Assembly: GCA_945788155.1 (NCBI GenBank)
Contig: CALZKX010000114.1
Coordinates: 1-25,721 of the forward strand
Length of the DNA: 25,721 nucleotides
Direction: 5' to 3'
Source: an uncultured Flavobacteriaceae bacterium
GTDB taxonomy: Bacteria > Bacteroidota > Bacteroidia > Flavobacteriales > Flavobacteriaceae
Of this stretch, positions 7,004 to 14,596 are shown piece after piece (positions within the stretch are counted from its first letter, which is position 1; the number at the start of each line of letters is the position of its first letter). The position numbers and the translations under genes are program-made. The notes beneath the pieces were generated by a model that saw only the letters and a program-made list of their open reading frames with translations, did not search any database and was not told the origin of the DNA.

Positions 7004-7341
7004 AAAAGAGGATTTGAAAATTGATTCTAAAAATAATTAAACTAAACCAATGTTGCCCGATAAAAAATAGTTCATTTAAAGAAAACCTTTGTGAGTACGG
7101 GTTTTCAAGGCTTATAAAAATTTGGCTCTATGCTTTTATAATTATTGAACATTTTATTTTTCGGAATCATATAAATTTAAAAATTATTGCGTATCAATTA
7201 GTTACAATTAAGTCTTTGTTCTTTGTTCTAAAAGCGAAGCGGTCTTGATTCTTTAATCGGACATTAATGAAACTAAACCAAAACTTCTTATTTATCAATA
7301 CCTATTTCAAGATCATTAGGATAAATCATTACTTTTGATAT
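7004..7341. other. 338-bp gene-free spacer between divergent genes
   Basis: This very AT-rich stretch must hold the promoters of the divergent hydrolase and omega-amidase genes. The only reading frame of note (7021-7248, starting at ATT) shows no recognisable protein features. A short tandem repeat (tctttgt twice, 7213-7226) is followed by tct, aaaagcgaagcgg and tcttgattcttt, which looks like a degenerate dispersed repeat. I see no RNA gene. Confidence 0.5.
7330..7337 (+). promoter_or_regulatory. Candidate -7 promoter box for the omega-amidase gene
   Basis: TACTTTTG fits TAnnTTTG and ends four bases before the ATG at 7342, implying a leaderless or nearly leaderless transcript. No matching -33 TTG was found at the usual distance. 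Confidence 0.4.
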
Positions 7342-8121
7342 ATGCAAGACACTTTAAAAATAGTCATTATACAATCGGATTTAGTTTGGGAAAAGCCCAA
7401 AGAAAATCGAGGTCTTTTCACTAAAAAAATGGCGTCTATTACTACACCAGTCGATGTGATACTTTTACCAGAAATGTTCACCTCAGGGTTTACCATGAAT
7501 CCTGAAAATGTTTTTGAAACCATGCAAGGGCAAACTATTGCTTGGATGAAAAAAACAGCTATTGAAAAGCAGGCAGCTATAGGTGGTAGTCTTGTAATTA
7601 AGGAAAATGATGTATTTTATAATCGTTTTGTTTTTGTAAAACCCAATGGTTCCATTGAAACCTATGATAAACGACACACCTTTACGCTTGCAGGCGAGCA
7701 TAGAGTATATAAAGCTGGAACAAAAAAAGTGGTTTTCGATTTTAAAGGCTGGAAACTTTGCCCTTTGGTTTGTTATGATTTGCGTTTCCCTGTGTGGTCA
7801 AGAAATGTAGAAAACTATGATGTGCTAATGTACGTAGCCAATTGGCCAAAACCAAGAATTAACGCTTGGGATACTTTGTTGAAAGCAAGAGCTATTGAAA
7901 ATATGAGTTATTGTATTGGTGTAAACCGTGTTGGATTAGACACCAATAACCATGAATACTCAGGGCACTCGGCTGTTTATGATGGTTTAGGAAATCTACT
8001 TACTTCCTTAAAAAATAACGAAGAAGGAATTGAAATTGTCTCGCTAGAAAAAACCCATGTATCTACAATTAGAAATAAGCTGAAGTTTTTAGGTGATAGA
8101 GATACATTTACTGTAATGTAA
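7342..8121 (+). CDS. Nitrilase-superfamily omega-amidase (YafV-like)
   Basis: A 259-residue cytoplasmic carbon-nitrogen hydrolase. The Glu-Lys-Cys triad is visible as E44 (LLPEMFTSGF), K110 (YDKRHTFTLAGE) and C144 (LVCYDLRFP). The RHTF and CYDLRFPVW contexts are those of omega-amidases (YafV/NIT2 group), which hydrolyse 2-oxoglutaramate to 2-oxoglutarate and ammonia, or 2-oxosuccinamate to oxaloacetate. That fits the nearby YbdL-like aminotransferase (4529-5674): glutamine transamination yields 2-oxoglutaramate, and the amidase makes the step irreversible. Its 3' end overlaps the convergent lipoprotein gene by 14 bases (8108-8121). Family assignment is firm; the precise substrate is inferred. 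Confidence 0.9.
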   Translation: MQDTLKIVIIQSDLVWEKPKENRGLFTKKMASITTPVDVILLPEMFTSGFTMNPENVFETMQGQTIAWMKKTAIEKQAAIGGSLVIKENDVFYNRFVFVKPNGSIETYDKRHTFTLAGEHRVYKAGTKKVVFDFKGWKLCPLVCYDLRFPVWSRNVENYDVLMYVANWPKPRINAWDTLLKARAIENMSYCIGVNRVGLDTNNHEYSGHSAVYDGLGNLLTSLKNNEEGIEIVSLEKTHVSTIRNKLKFLGDRDTFTVM

Positions 8122-9715
8122 AGGCAATAATTTGTTCTGAATAAGATCTAACTTCTATTTCGTCTGGATAATAGCTCACACGTTCTGGTTGTATTTTCTT
8201 TAAATAATTACCAGGGTCGTATGTTTTATTTTTATTGGTGTCAAAAACAACTCTAATAAAATATTTCCCAGGTGTTAGACTTAAAAAATCAATTGGTTTT
8301 GAGCCATCTTCTACATATTGCTCTGTCTCAACTTCATTTTTTTGGTCAACTAATTGTACAATCACTGGATAGGAAACATTTTGTAAATTCACCCTAATAT
8401 CACCATAGTCTATTTGGGCTTTGGTACGTGCATTAAAGCTTAGCGTATCATTTTTATCTTCGAAAAAATCGATAAATGTACCTGGAAGCATCTGTATTTT
8501 ATAAACGTTTTCTTCCGTTTTATCAAAATTGAATTTATAAATATTGTTAAACTTATCTAGCGTGGTTGTAAAAGGCACTTTAATGGAATCTTTATCAAGA
8601 ATGGTTATTTTATTTTCATCAATTGCAGTAAATGGTGTTGAACCTTGTAACTGAAAATCATCTAACAATTTAAGGGTATTAGCCTCAATTGGCTTAATAA
8701 TTAAAGTGTCTTTTTTTAAGTCTCTTAAATTTACTTTAAAGGTCTCTTCGTAATTGTGGTTTGATATTTTAAACATTAAAGAATCTGCCTCAAAATTGGG
8801 TTTATACCAATAATTGAGTGTGTCTTTATCAGCTTCTTTGGTAATTACATTTTTAAAGTTGGCAGATGTTTGAGATAACAATTCTATGGCCATATCTTTT
8901 GCATCACCTTCGTAACCAAACGCAATTTTGTTTCCTAAAACCAGAGTGGGTCTTACTGCTTTAAAATCTGGAATTTCTTTAAATAAATTGAGTTCATAAA
9001 TAGAATCGGTAGGTGCAGTGATAACCGATTTTATAAAAGCTATTTTATCGGTTTTTTGCTGAAATGTATAATTACCATTTTCTTCCTTTAAAGCAATCAT
9101 TACATATTTTCCTGCTTTTAAATTTTCTAACTTAAAAATGGTGGTACTATCAAGTGTATTGGTAATGTACTTAGGTTTTTGTTTATAAATTATGGAATCG
9201 TTAAAGGTGTCGTTAACTTCATAAAGCATTACAGATACAAAATCGTCTGGTTCTCGCTCTAAAGCATTTTTTACAAATCCGCCAATACTTAATGAATCTA
9301 TATAATTTCCAGTTGAAAACACATAGCGATAATATGGGTAGGGATTGCCTTCATTATTATCTACAATACTTGTCCCAAAATTAATAGCATAGGTGGTGTT
9401 TTCTTGTAATGTGTCGTTTATTTTAATGGTAATATATTTACTTGCCAAACCTAATGGTGTAATTTCTGGTTCTGGATCCATAGGAGGCGAAATAATTAAC
9501 TGCTTTTGTATGTCGTTAAGTTTGATATACTCATCAAAGTATATTTTTATTTCTTTTGCATTAAAATTTATTGAGTTATTTTCTGGAATTGACTTAACAA
9601 TTACAGGAGGGGTTTCATCTTTATCTCCTCCTGAAGGTGTGCCTCGATTGGCACAATTAAATAGCATCAAACATATAACAAACAAAAGGGATGATTTCAA
9701 AAAAAAACTGCGCAT
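8108..9715 (-). CDS. Ig-like-domain (Big_5/SbsA-type) lipoprotein
   Basis: A 535-residue exported protein. Its signal sequence ends at LMLFNCANRG, a lipobox with C21, so it should be anchored in the outer or inner membrane. The N-terminal region after the anchor (TPPVIVKSIPENNSINF, then KEIKIYFDEYIKLND and YAINFGTSIVDNNEGN) is the Big_5 Ig-like fold. The rest is a chain of predicted beta-rich segments, ending in a region resembling a carboxypeptidase-regulatory-like beta sandwich (PGKYFIRVVFDTNKNKTYDPG). Proteins of this layout are common and uncharacterised in Flavobacteriaceae. The ATG at 9715 gives a proper signal sequence. The neighbour upstream on the same strand is comF, 53 bases away. 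Confidence 0.85.
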   Translation of the reverse strand: MRSFFLKSSLLFVICLMLFNCANRGTPSGGDKDETPPVIVKSIPENNSINFNAKEIKIYFDEYIKLNDIQKQLIISPPMDPEPEITPLGLASKYITIKINDTLQENTTYAINFGTSIVDNNEGNPYPYYRYVFSTGNYIDSLSIGGFVKNALEREPDDFVSVMLYEVNDTFNDSIIYKQKPKYITNTLDSTTIFKLENLKAGKYVMIALKEENGNYTFQQKTDKIAFIKSVITAPTDSIYELNLFKEIPDFKAVRPTLVLGNKIAFGYEGDAKDMAIELLSQTSANFKNVITKEADKDTLNYWYKPNFEADSLMFKISNHNYEETFKVNLRDLKKDTLIIKPIEANTLKLLDDFQLQGSTPFTAIDENKITILDKDSIKVPFTTTLDKFNNIYKFNFDKTEENVYKIQMLPGTFIDFFEDKNDTLSFNARTKAQIDYGDIRVNLQNVSYPVIVQLVDQKNEVETEQYVEDGSKPIDFLSLTPGKYFIRVVFDTNKNKTYDPGNYLKKIQPERVSYYPDEIEVRSYSEQIIAFTLQ

Positions 9716-9768
9716 TAAATCAATTATTTAGGCAAATTAACGACATATTTAGATAAACGAAAAACTTA

Positions 9769-10446
9769 TTAAGCAATTGCCATTGTAGCAAGACTTATTT
9801 TAACATTGTCTGCCTTTAATAGTTCATTTGAGCAGACCTCTATAGTTGCTCCAGTAGTAATAATATCGTCTACTAGTAATATATGCTTATTAACAATAGT
9901 GCTATGGTTTGTAATACTAAAAACTTCGTTGTTATTATTCCATCTAGCAATCCGCTTTTTAAATACTTGTGTTTTAGTTGACGTTGTTTTTGTAAGCACA
10001 GTATCTATATATTCAACATCAAGAGCTTTTGCTATTTCAAGACCAAATTTTTCAACTTGGTTATACCCTCTTTTTCTTAGTTTTCGTTTATGCAAAGGTA
10101 CTGGGACAACAGCATCTATATTACCATAAGCCTCAATAGTTTTTAATTCCTCACCAAGCCATTTCCCTAAAAAAACGCCAATATTTTCAAAGCCTTTATA
10201 TTTTAAACCATGTAGGAGGTGTTGTACCATTCCCTTTTTTTGAAATTGTAAAAGCGCGGTTGCGTTTTCTAGTTTAACACGTCCATAGAGTACTTTTTTT
10301 ACAGTATCATCATTGTTAAAATGGCAGTTGGTAACTGGTAAATTATGCCTGCAATCTGTACAAATGTATATTTCTTGGTCAACTAATAAATTACGGCATG
10401 CATAGCATACTTTAGGAAAAAATAAGTTCAACAAGTTTTTTACCAT
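9769..10446 (-). CDS. comF: ComF-family phosphoribosyltransferase-like protein
   Basis: A 225-residue protein. The N-terminal zinc-ribbon-like pair has C14/C17 and C29/C32. A C-terminal type I phosphoribosyltransferase fold shows the PRPP-binding motif HILLVDDIITTGATIE and the family segment VVPVPLHKRKLRKRGYNQ. ComF proteins take part in DNA uptake during natural transformation, in other species by assisting single-stranded DNA handling in the cytoplasm. Many non-competent bacteria keep the gene, so a role in competence is not proven here. It is divergent from the coiled-coil protein gene at 10530, and the two share an 83-bp promoter region. Confidence 0.92.
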   Translation of the reverse strand: MVKNLLNLFFPKVCYACRNLLVDQEIYICTDCRHNLPVTNCHFNNDDTVKKVLYGRVKLENATALLQFQKKGMVQHLLHGLKYKGFENIGVFLGKWLGEELKTIEAYGNIDAVVPVPLHKRKLRKRGYNQVEKFGLEIAKALDVEYIDTVLTKTTSTKTQVFKKRIARWNNNNEVFSITNHSTIVNKHILLVDDIITTGATIEVCSNELLKADNVKISLATMAIA

Positions 10447-10529
10447 TTTAACGATTAAAATTAGTTACTACAAACTTAATATATATTTTCGCATTAATTA
10501 ATTAACCTTCCAATTATACATAGATTATA

Positions 10530-11408
10530 ATGATAGTTAACCCTCAAGTATTTAACTACAGATTCACTATAGGAACCTTGGTGGTTGCTTTCACAGTTTT
10601 AGCAGCTTACAGTTATACAAGCTACACGTCTTCACAATCTAAAGAGGATTTTTTAAATCAGGAAAAAAAGCTTTTGGAAAATCAAGTATCCAAAGTTATT
10701 TCTGGTTATGAAGAACTTGGAAGTGTTAATAAGAGCTTGAAATTGGACCTAGACAACACAAAAAACATTATTGCCCAAACACAAGATTCCTTACAAAAAT
10801 TACAAGCCAATATGTCACTTATTCAAAAATATAGAGATGAGTTATTGGCTCTAAAAAAACAACAATCAAACTTAATTAAAAAGGGTGATTCTTTTTTGGC
10901 TGTTAATGCAGAACTATCAAAGCAAAATACTTCCATTTCTAAGCTTTTAGACAAGCAAATTGGTGTTATTTCTAATTTAAAAGAGGATAAGAACAAACTA
11001 GATAATGATATTAAAAAAAGCTCGTTAGTTTTAGCAAATTCTTTTGATGCTACTGCTTTTTCAATAAAGAATTCTGGAGACATTATTGAAACAAAAAAAG
11101 CCAATAAAACCAAAAATATTAGTGTTGTTTTTGTCTTGGCAGAAAACCCCTTAGTAACACAACAAGAAAAAGAATTATATATTCAAATAATTGGTCCTGA
11201 CAACAATGTGGTATCAGACAAAGGTGCTATCGAATTTGATAAATCATCTTTAATATATAGCTACAAAACAACTGTTTTGTATAATAGTAATGCTTTAGAT
11301 GTTTCGGCCAATATCGAAACTAATGAAACTCTAGAAGCTGGACGCTATATTATAAATGTATTTGACAAAAATAGACGATTGGGAAGCACTAAGATAGTTT
11401 TACTTTAA
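10530..11408 (+). CDS. Membrane-anchored coiled-coil protein of unknown function
   Basis: A 292-residue protein I cannot assign to a named family. A single hydrophobic segment (about residues 13-29, IGTLVVAFTVLAAYSY) should anchor it in the inner membrane with the bulk in the periplasm. Residues of about 38-165 are rich in Glu, Lys, Gln and Leu with heptad-like spacing and probably form a coiled coil. The last about 100 residues look beta-rich (NISVVFVLAENPLVTQ, then AGRYIINVFDKNRRLGSTKIVLL). This resembles a stalk carrying a small C-terminal domain. It has its own intrinsic terminator (11430-11465) and precedes glyS. Confidence 0.8.
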   Translation: MIVNPQVFNYRFTIGTLVVAFTVLAAYSYTSYTSSQSKEDFLNQEKKLLENQVSKVISGYEELGSVNKSLKLDLDNTKNIIAQTQDSLQKLQANMSLIQKYRDELLALKKQQSNLIKKGDSFLAVNAELSKQNTSISKLLDKQIGVISNLKEDKNKLDNDIKKSSLVLANSFDATAFSIKNSGDIIETKKANKTKNISVVFVLAENPLVTQQEKELYIQIIGPDNNVVSDKGAIEFDKSSLIYSYKTTVLYNSNALDVSANIETNETLEAGRYIINVFDKNRRLGSTKIVLL

Positions 11409-11429
11409 TTCAACTAATATTTTTCAAGT

Positions 11430-11465
11430 AACCGTTCCATTTGTTTGGAACGGTTTTTTATTTTT
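11430..11465 (+). terminator. Rho-independent terminator overlapping the glyS promoter
   Basis: The perfect 9-bp stem aaccgttcc (11430-11438) / ggaacggtt (11447-11455) has an 8-base loop and is followed by a T-rich tract (11454-11465). It ends the coiled-coil protein transcript 21 bases after its stop codon. The T-tract runs into the TATTTTTG box used by glyS. Confidence 0.9.
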
Positions 11466-11466
11466 G
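11459..11466 (+). promoter_or_regulatory. Candidate -7 promoter box of glyS
   Basis: TATTTTTG fits TAnnTTTG and ends four bases before the ATG at 11471, so the mRNA would be leaderless or nearly so. The nearest upstream TTG (11441-11443) sits in the terminator loop, 15 bases away, closer than usual for a -33 element. Confidence 0.45.
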
Positions 11467-11470
11467 CACC

Positions 11471-13012
11471 ATGGCAAATCAAGACGATAAATTTAAAAAA
11501 GTAATCTCTCACGCAAAAGAGTACGGTTATGTATTTCAAAGCAGTGAAATATATGATGGTTTAAGCGCAGTTTACGATTATGCACAAAATGGTGTAGAGC
11601 TTAAAAAAAACATACGTGATTATTGGTGGAAAGCCATGGTACAAATGCACGAAAATATTGTAGGACTGGATGCTGCCATATTTATGCATCCAACCACTTG
11701 GAAAGCCTCTGGACATGTAGATGCCTTTAATGATCCTTTAATTGATAATAAAGATTCTAAAAAACGCTATCGTGCTGATGTGTTGGTTGAAGACTACTGC
11801 GCTAAAATCGAAAATAAAATCAATAAAGAAGTAACCAAAGCCGCTAAACGTTTTGGAGATGCTTTTAATAAAGACGAATTTGTTTCAACTAACGGAAGAG
11901 TTTTAGGATATCAAGAAAAAATAAACACCATTCTATCAAGAATGGCTAAATCGTTGGAAGATGAAGATTTAGCTGATGTTAAAGCTTTAATAGAAGAACT
12001 TGAAATTGCCGACCCATTAACAGGAAGTAAAAATTGGACCGATGTAAAGCAGTTTAATTTAATGTTTGGAACTAAATTAGGTGCTTCGGCTGAAAGCGCA
12101 ATGGATTTATACTTACGTCCCGAAACTGCACAAGGCATTTTTGTTAATTTCTTGAATGTTCAAAAAACTGGACGCATGAAAATTCCGTTTGGAATAGCCC
12201 AAACAGGAAAAGCCTTTAGAAACGAAATTGTAGCACGCCAATTTATTTTTAGAATGCGCGAATTTGAGCAAATGGAAATGCAATTTTTTGTAAAACCAGG
12301 AACTCAAAAAAAATGGTACAAAAAGTGGAAAGAAACACGACTTAAATGGCATTTATCTCTTGGTTTAGGAGCAGTAAATTACCGTTTTCACGACCATGAA
12401 AAATTAGCCCATTATGCCGATGCTGCTGCAGATATCGAGTTTAAATTCCCCTTTGGCTTCAAAGAATTGGAAGGCATCCATTCGCGTACAGATTTCGATT
12501 TAAAAGCGCATGAAGAATTTTCGGGGAAGAAACTACAGTATTTCGATCATGAAGAAAACAAAAGTTATGTGCCTTATGTTGTGGAAACATCTATTGGTTT
12601 AGATAGAATGTTTTTAGCAGTGTTTTCTAATGCTCTTGAATACGAAACTTTAGAAGATGGAAGTATTAGAACGGTTTTAAAATTACCTGCTGTTTTAGCG
12701 CCTACAAAAGCAGCCGTTTTACCATTGATTAAAAGAGATGGATTACCGGAAATAGCAAAGCAAATTGTAGAAGATTTAAAATGGGATTTTAATGTTGCTT
12801 ACGATGAAAAAGATGCTGTTGGAAGACGTTACAGACGTCAAGATGCCAATGGGACACCTTTTTGTATTACAGTAGATCACGATACTTTAAAAGACAACAC
12901 AGTAACCGTTAGACATCGTGATACCATGGAGCAAAAACGTGTAAAAATCGAAGAACTACGCGACATCATTAAACAAGAAGTAGATGTGAAATCTTGGTTA
13001 ATGAAAATGTAA
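11471..13012 (+). CDS. glyS: Glycyl-tRNA synthetase (alpha2 type)
   Basis: A 513-residue class II aminoacyl-tRNA synthetase that charges tRNA-Gly in the cytoplasm; it works as a homodimer. The catalytic core shows RPETAQGIFVNF, the motif 2 region FRNEIVARQFIFRMREFEQ, and the motif 3 region ETSIGLDRMFLAVF. The C-terminal anticodon-binding domain begins near LPAVLAPTKAAVLPL. The ATG at 11471 (MANQDDKFKK) is chosen over an upstream TTG at 11441, which lies in the terminator loop and adds ten unlikely residues. The length is normal for Bacteroidota. Copy 2 of the 130-bp palindromic repeat begins 41 bases after the stop. Confidence 0.97.
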   Translation: MANQDDKFKKVISHAKEYGYVFQSSEIYDGLSAVYDYAQNGVELKKNIRDYWWKAMVQMHENIVGLDAAIFMHPTTWKASGHVDAFNDPLIDNKDSKKRYRADVLVEDYCAKIENKINKEVTKAAKRFGDAFNKDEFVSTNGRVLGYQEKINTILSRMAKSLEDEDLADVKALIEELEIADPLTGSKNWTDVKQFNLMFGTKLGASAESAMDLYLRPETAQGIFVNFLNVQKTGRMKIPFGIAQTGKAFRNEIVARQFIFRMREFEQMEMQFFVKPGTQKKWYKKWKETRLKWHLSLGLGAVNYRFHDHEKLAHYADAAADIEFKFPFGFKELEGIHSRTDFDLKAHEEFSGKKLQYFDHEENKSYVPYVVETSIGLDRMFLAVFSNALEYETLEDGSIRTVLKLPAVLAPTKAAVLPLIKRDGLPEIAKQIVEDLKWDFNVAYDEKDAVGRRYRRQDANGTPFCITVDHDTLKDNTVTVRHRDTMEQKRVKIEELRDIIKQEVDVKSWLMKM

Positions 13013-13053
13013 CCAGTTATACTGATCTTGTTTCGGTAACCAAAAACAAAAAA

Positions 13054-13185
13054 GAGGTTACCTGAAAAGTAATGAAAAACTATAAATTGTCATTCTGAGC
13101 GCAGTCGAAGAATCTTAAATATAAGTATGTTAGATATTTCGACTGCGCTCAATATGACGCTAAAGATTACTTTTTAGAAAGCCTC
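13054..13185. repeat. 130-bp palindromic dispersed repeat, copy 2
   Basis: The outer inverted repeats at 13054-13073 and 13166-13185 match in 16 of 20 bases. The inner arms at 13089-13115 and 13132-13158 match in 23 of 27, around a 16-base loop. The architecture is the same as at 3341-3470, and 38 consecutive bases are identical between the copies. This copy lies between the convergent ends of glyS and the small outer-membrane-like protein gene, so it may act as a two-way terminator. A further short inverted repeat, ggtaacc/ggttacc (about 13036-13062), overlaps its left end. Confidence 0.8.
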
Positions 13186-13202
13186 TATTATAGCGTGCAT
13201 TT

Positions 13203-13751
13203 TTAAAACCTATATCCAATGGCAATCCCTCCACGACCAACAATTTCAATGTCGCTATTGCCAAGTAAATCCCTTCCTATTCCTAAGTATATTTCGGCAA
13301 CAAACCCTCGTTTGGTTATAAACTTTCCTCCTGCTGAAATTCCAACTGCAAAATCGGTGTATTTTTTCTCAACATATGGGTCAAAAGGGTCATCATTATC
13401 GTAATAAAATTCATCTTTTCCAGAGTGCAACATGCTAAAAGCTTCAATAAAGAATCCTTGAGCATATTTCTTAGAAAAAAAATGTCTGTAATAAGGTGTA
13501 ATTGAGAAGGTTCTATATTCGTCCAGTCCAGTATCTTGATTCCCATCAAGGCTAATTAGGGTACCAACACCAAAAGATGATTCTTCATTAATAATTCTTT
13601 CATAACCAACATCTAACCACTTAAAGATAATTAGATTGGTCATGTTTAATTTTAATTCATCTCTTTTCGAGGTGTCAAAATTATCGTTTGATTCTTGTGA
13701 AAAAGACATCAATGTACAGAGTAAAGTAAGTAATAGAATTGGTTTCTTCAT
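13203..13751 (-). CDS. Small exported, outer-membrane beta-barrel-like protein
   Basis: A 182-residue protein without a family I can name. An N-terminal signal peptide (MKKPILLLTLLCTLMSFSQ) should be cleaved after the SFS region. The mature part has alternating beta-strand-like segments with many aromatic residues, such as SFGVGTLISL, SITPYYRHFF, GFFIEAFSML and GFVAEIYLGIG. It ends in GIAIGYRF, a terminal Phe typical of outer-membrane barrels. It resembles small OmpW/DUF3575-type proteins only in general layout. It is monocistronic, converging on glyS through the palindromic repeat. Confidence 0.75.
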   Translation of the reverse strand: MKKPILLLTLLCTLMSFSQESNDNFDTSKRDELKLNMTNLIIFKWLDVGYERIINEESSFGVGTLISLDGNQDTGLDEYRTFSITPYYRHFFSKKYAQGFFIEAFSMLHSGKDEFYYDNDDPFDPYVEKKYTDFAVGISAGGKFITKRGFVAEIYLGIGRDLLGNSDIEIVGRGGIAIGYRF

Positions 13752-13973
13752 GTAGTTTAGTTTTTAGTTCAAATAGGTTTATCAATAACCATGCCTTTGT
13801 AAGATGTTTCTTTAGTAAAAAGGTTGCGTATTAATTAAAAGAATGGTCATGTTTTTTTTATTCACTGCCAGAAAAAAGCATAAATGCACCTTTATAATCA
13901 TAAAATAAGTTTCTTTTACATTCAAAATTAAATTGGCATTATCGTCTGCTAACTGATTATAGTGAAATGCCTC

Positions 13974-14585
13974 TTATTTTCTTTTAAACCAGCAAAACAC
14001 GAAATTTTGATTCGTATCAAAGGGGGTTCTATGGTCAATTTTAATGCATTTAATTTTATTAAAATACATTTCAAATTGATTGGTCATTGTGGTTTCTGAA
14101 TATTGTTTTATCTCTAAACCACTGCACTTTTTTGGGCCATTTTCAGAAAATGTACCAACAACTAAATTACCGTTCCTATTAAGGTGTTTTTGAACGGTTT
14201 CAACATAGTTTTTTATACTTTGTTCATCTGTTAAAAAATGAAATGCTGCTCTATCGTGCCAAAAATCATAATGTTCTGGTGGTGAAAAATCAGCAACATC
14301 GGCTACGATCCATTTTACTTTCCTTGATTGGTCTTTTAAACGTTGTTTAGCTCTATCTAGTGCAGCTTCAGAGATGTCCAACACGGTGATATCCTTAAAT
14401 CCCAACTTTAATAAATTATCAACCAAAAAACTATCGCCACCACCAATATCGATGATTTTTGCAGATTTAGGAATATTGGATTCCTTAAAAAATGATAACG
14501 ATGTTTCTGGCACGACTTCATACCAACTCACTTCGCTCAAGGATTTTGTTTTGAAAACGTTTTCCCAATGTGCTTTTCTATTCAT
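13974..14585 (-). CDS. SAM-dependent class I methyltransferase
   Basis: A 203-residue Rossmann-fold methyltransferase. Motif I is IIDIGGGDSFLVDNLL, followed by VLDISEAALDRAKQRL, VADVADF and the segment HDRAAFHFLTDE typical of small-molecule methyltransferases. The ATG at 14585 (MNRKAHWENVF) is chosen over an in-frame TTG at 14606, because it gives the family N-terminus and removes an overlap with the ATPase gene. It starts 11 bases after the ATPase stop, so it is probably the last gene of the metal-efflux operon. Substrate unknown; metal or metalloid handling is possible from context only. Confidence 0.87.
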   Translation of the reverse strand: MNRKAHWENVFKTKSLSEVSWYEVVPETSLSFFKESNIPKSAKIIDIGGGDSFLVDNLLKLGFKDITVLDISEAALDRAKQRLKDQSRKVKWIVADVADFSPPEHYDFWHDRAAFHFLTDEQSIKNYVETVQKHLNRNGNLVVGTFSENGPKKCSGLEIKQYSETTMTNQFEMYFNKIKCIKIDHRTPFDTNQNFVFCWFKRK

Positions 14586-14596
14586 AGTAATATGCT

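Noticed and set aside
7021..7248. 75-codon open frame in the spacer after the serine hydrolase gene.
   Set aside because: It starts at ATT, has low-complexity composition and no recognisable features, and overlaps the presumed promoter region.
11441..11470. Upstream TTG start for glycyl-tRNA synthetase.
   Set aside because: It falls in the loop of an intrinsic terminator and adds an atypical hydrophobic extension; the ATG at 11471 matches the family.
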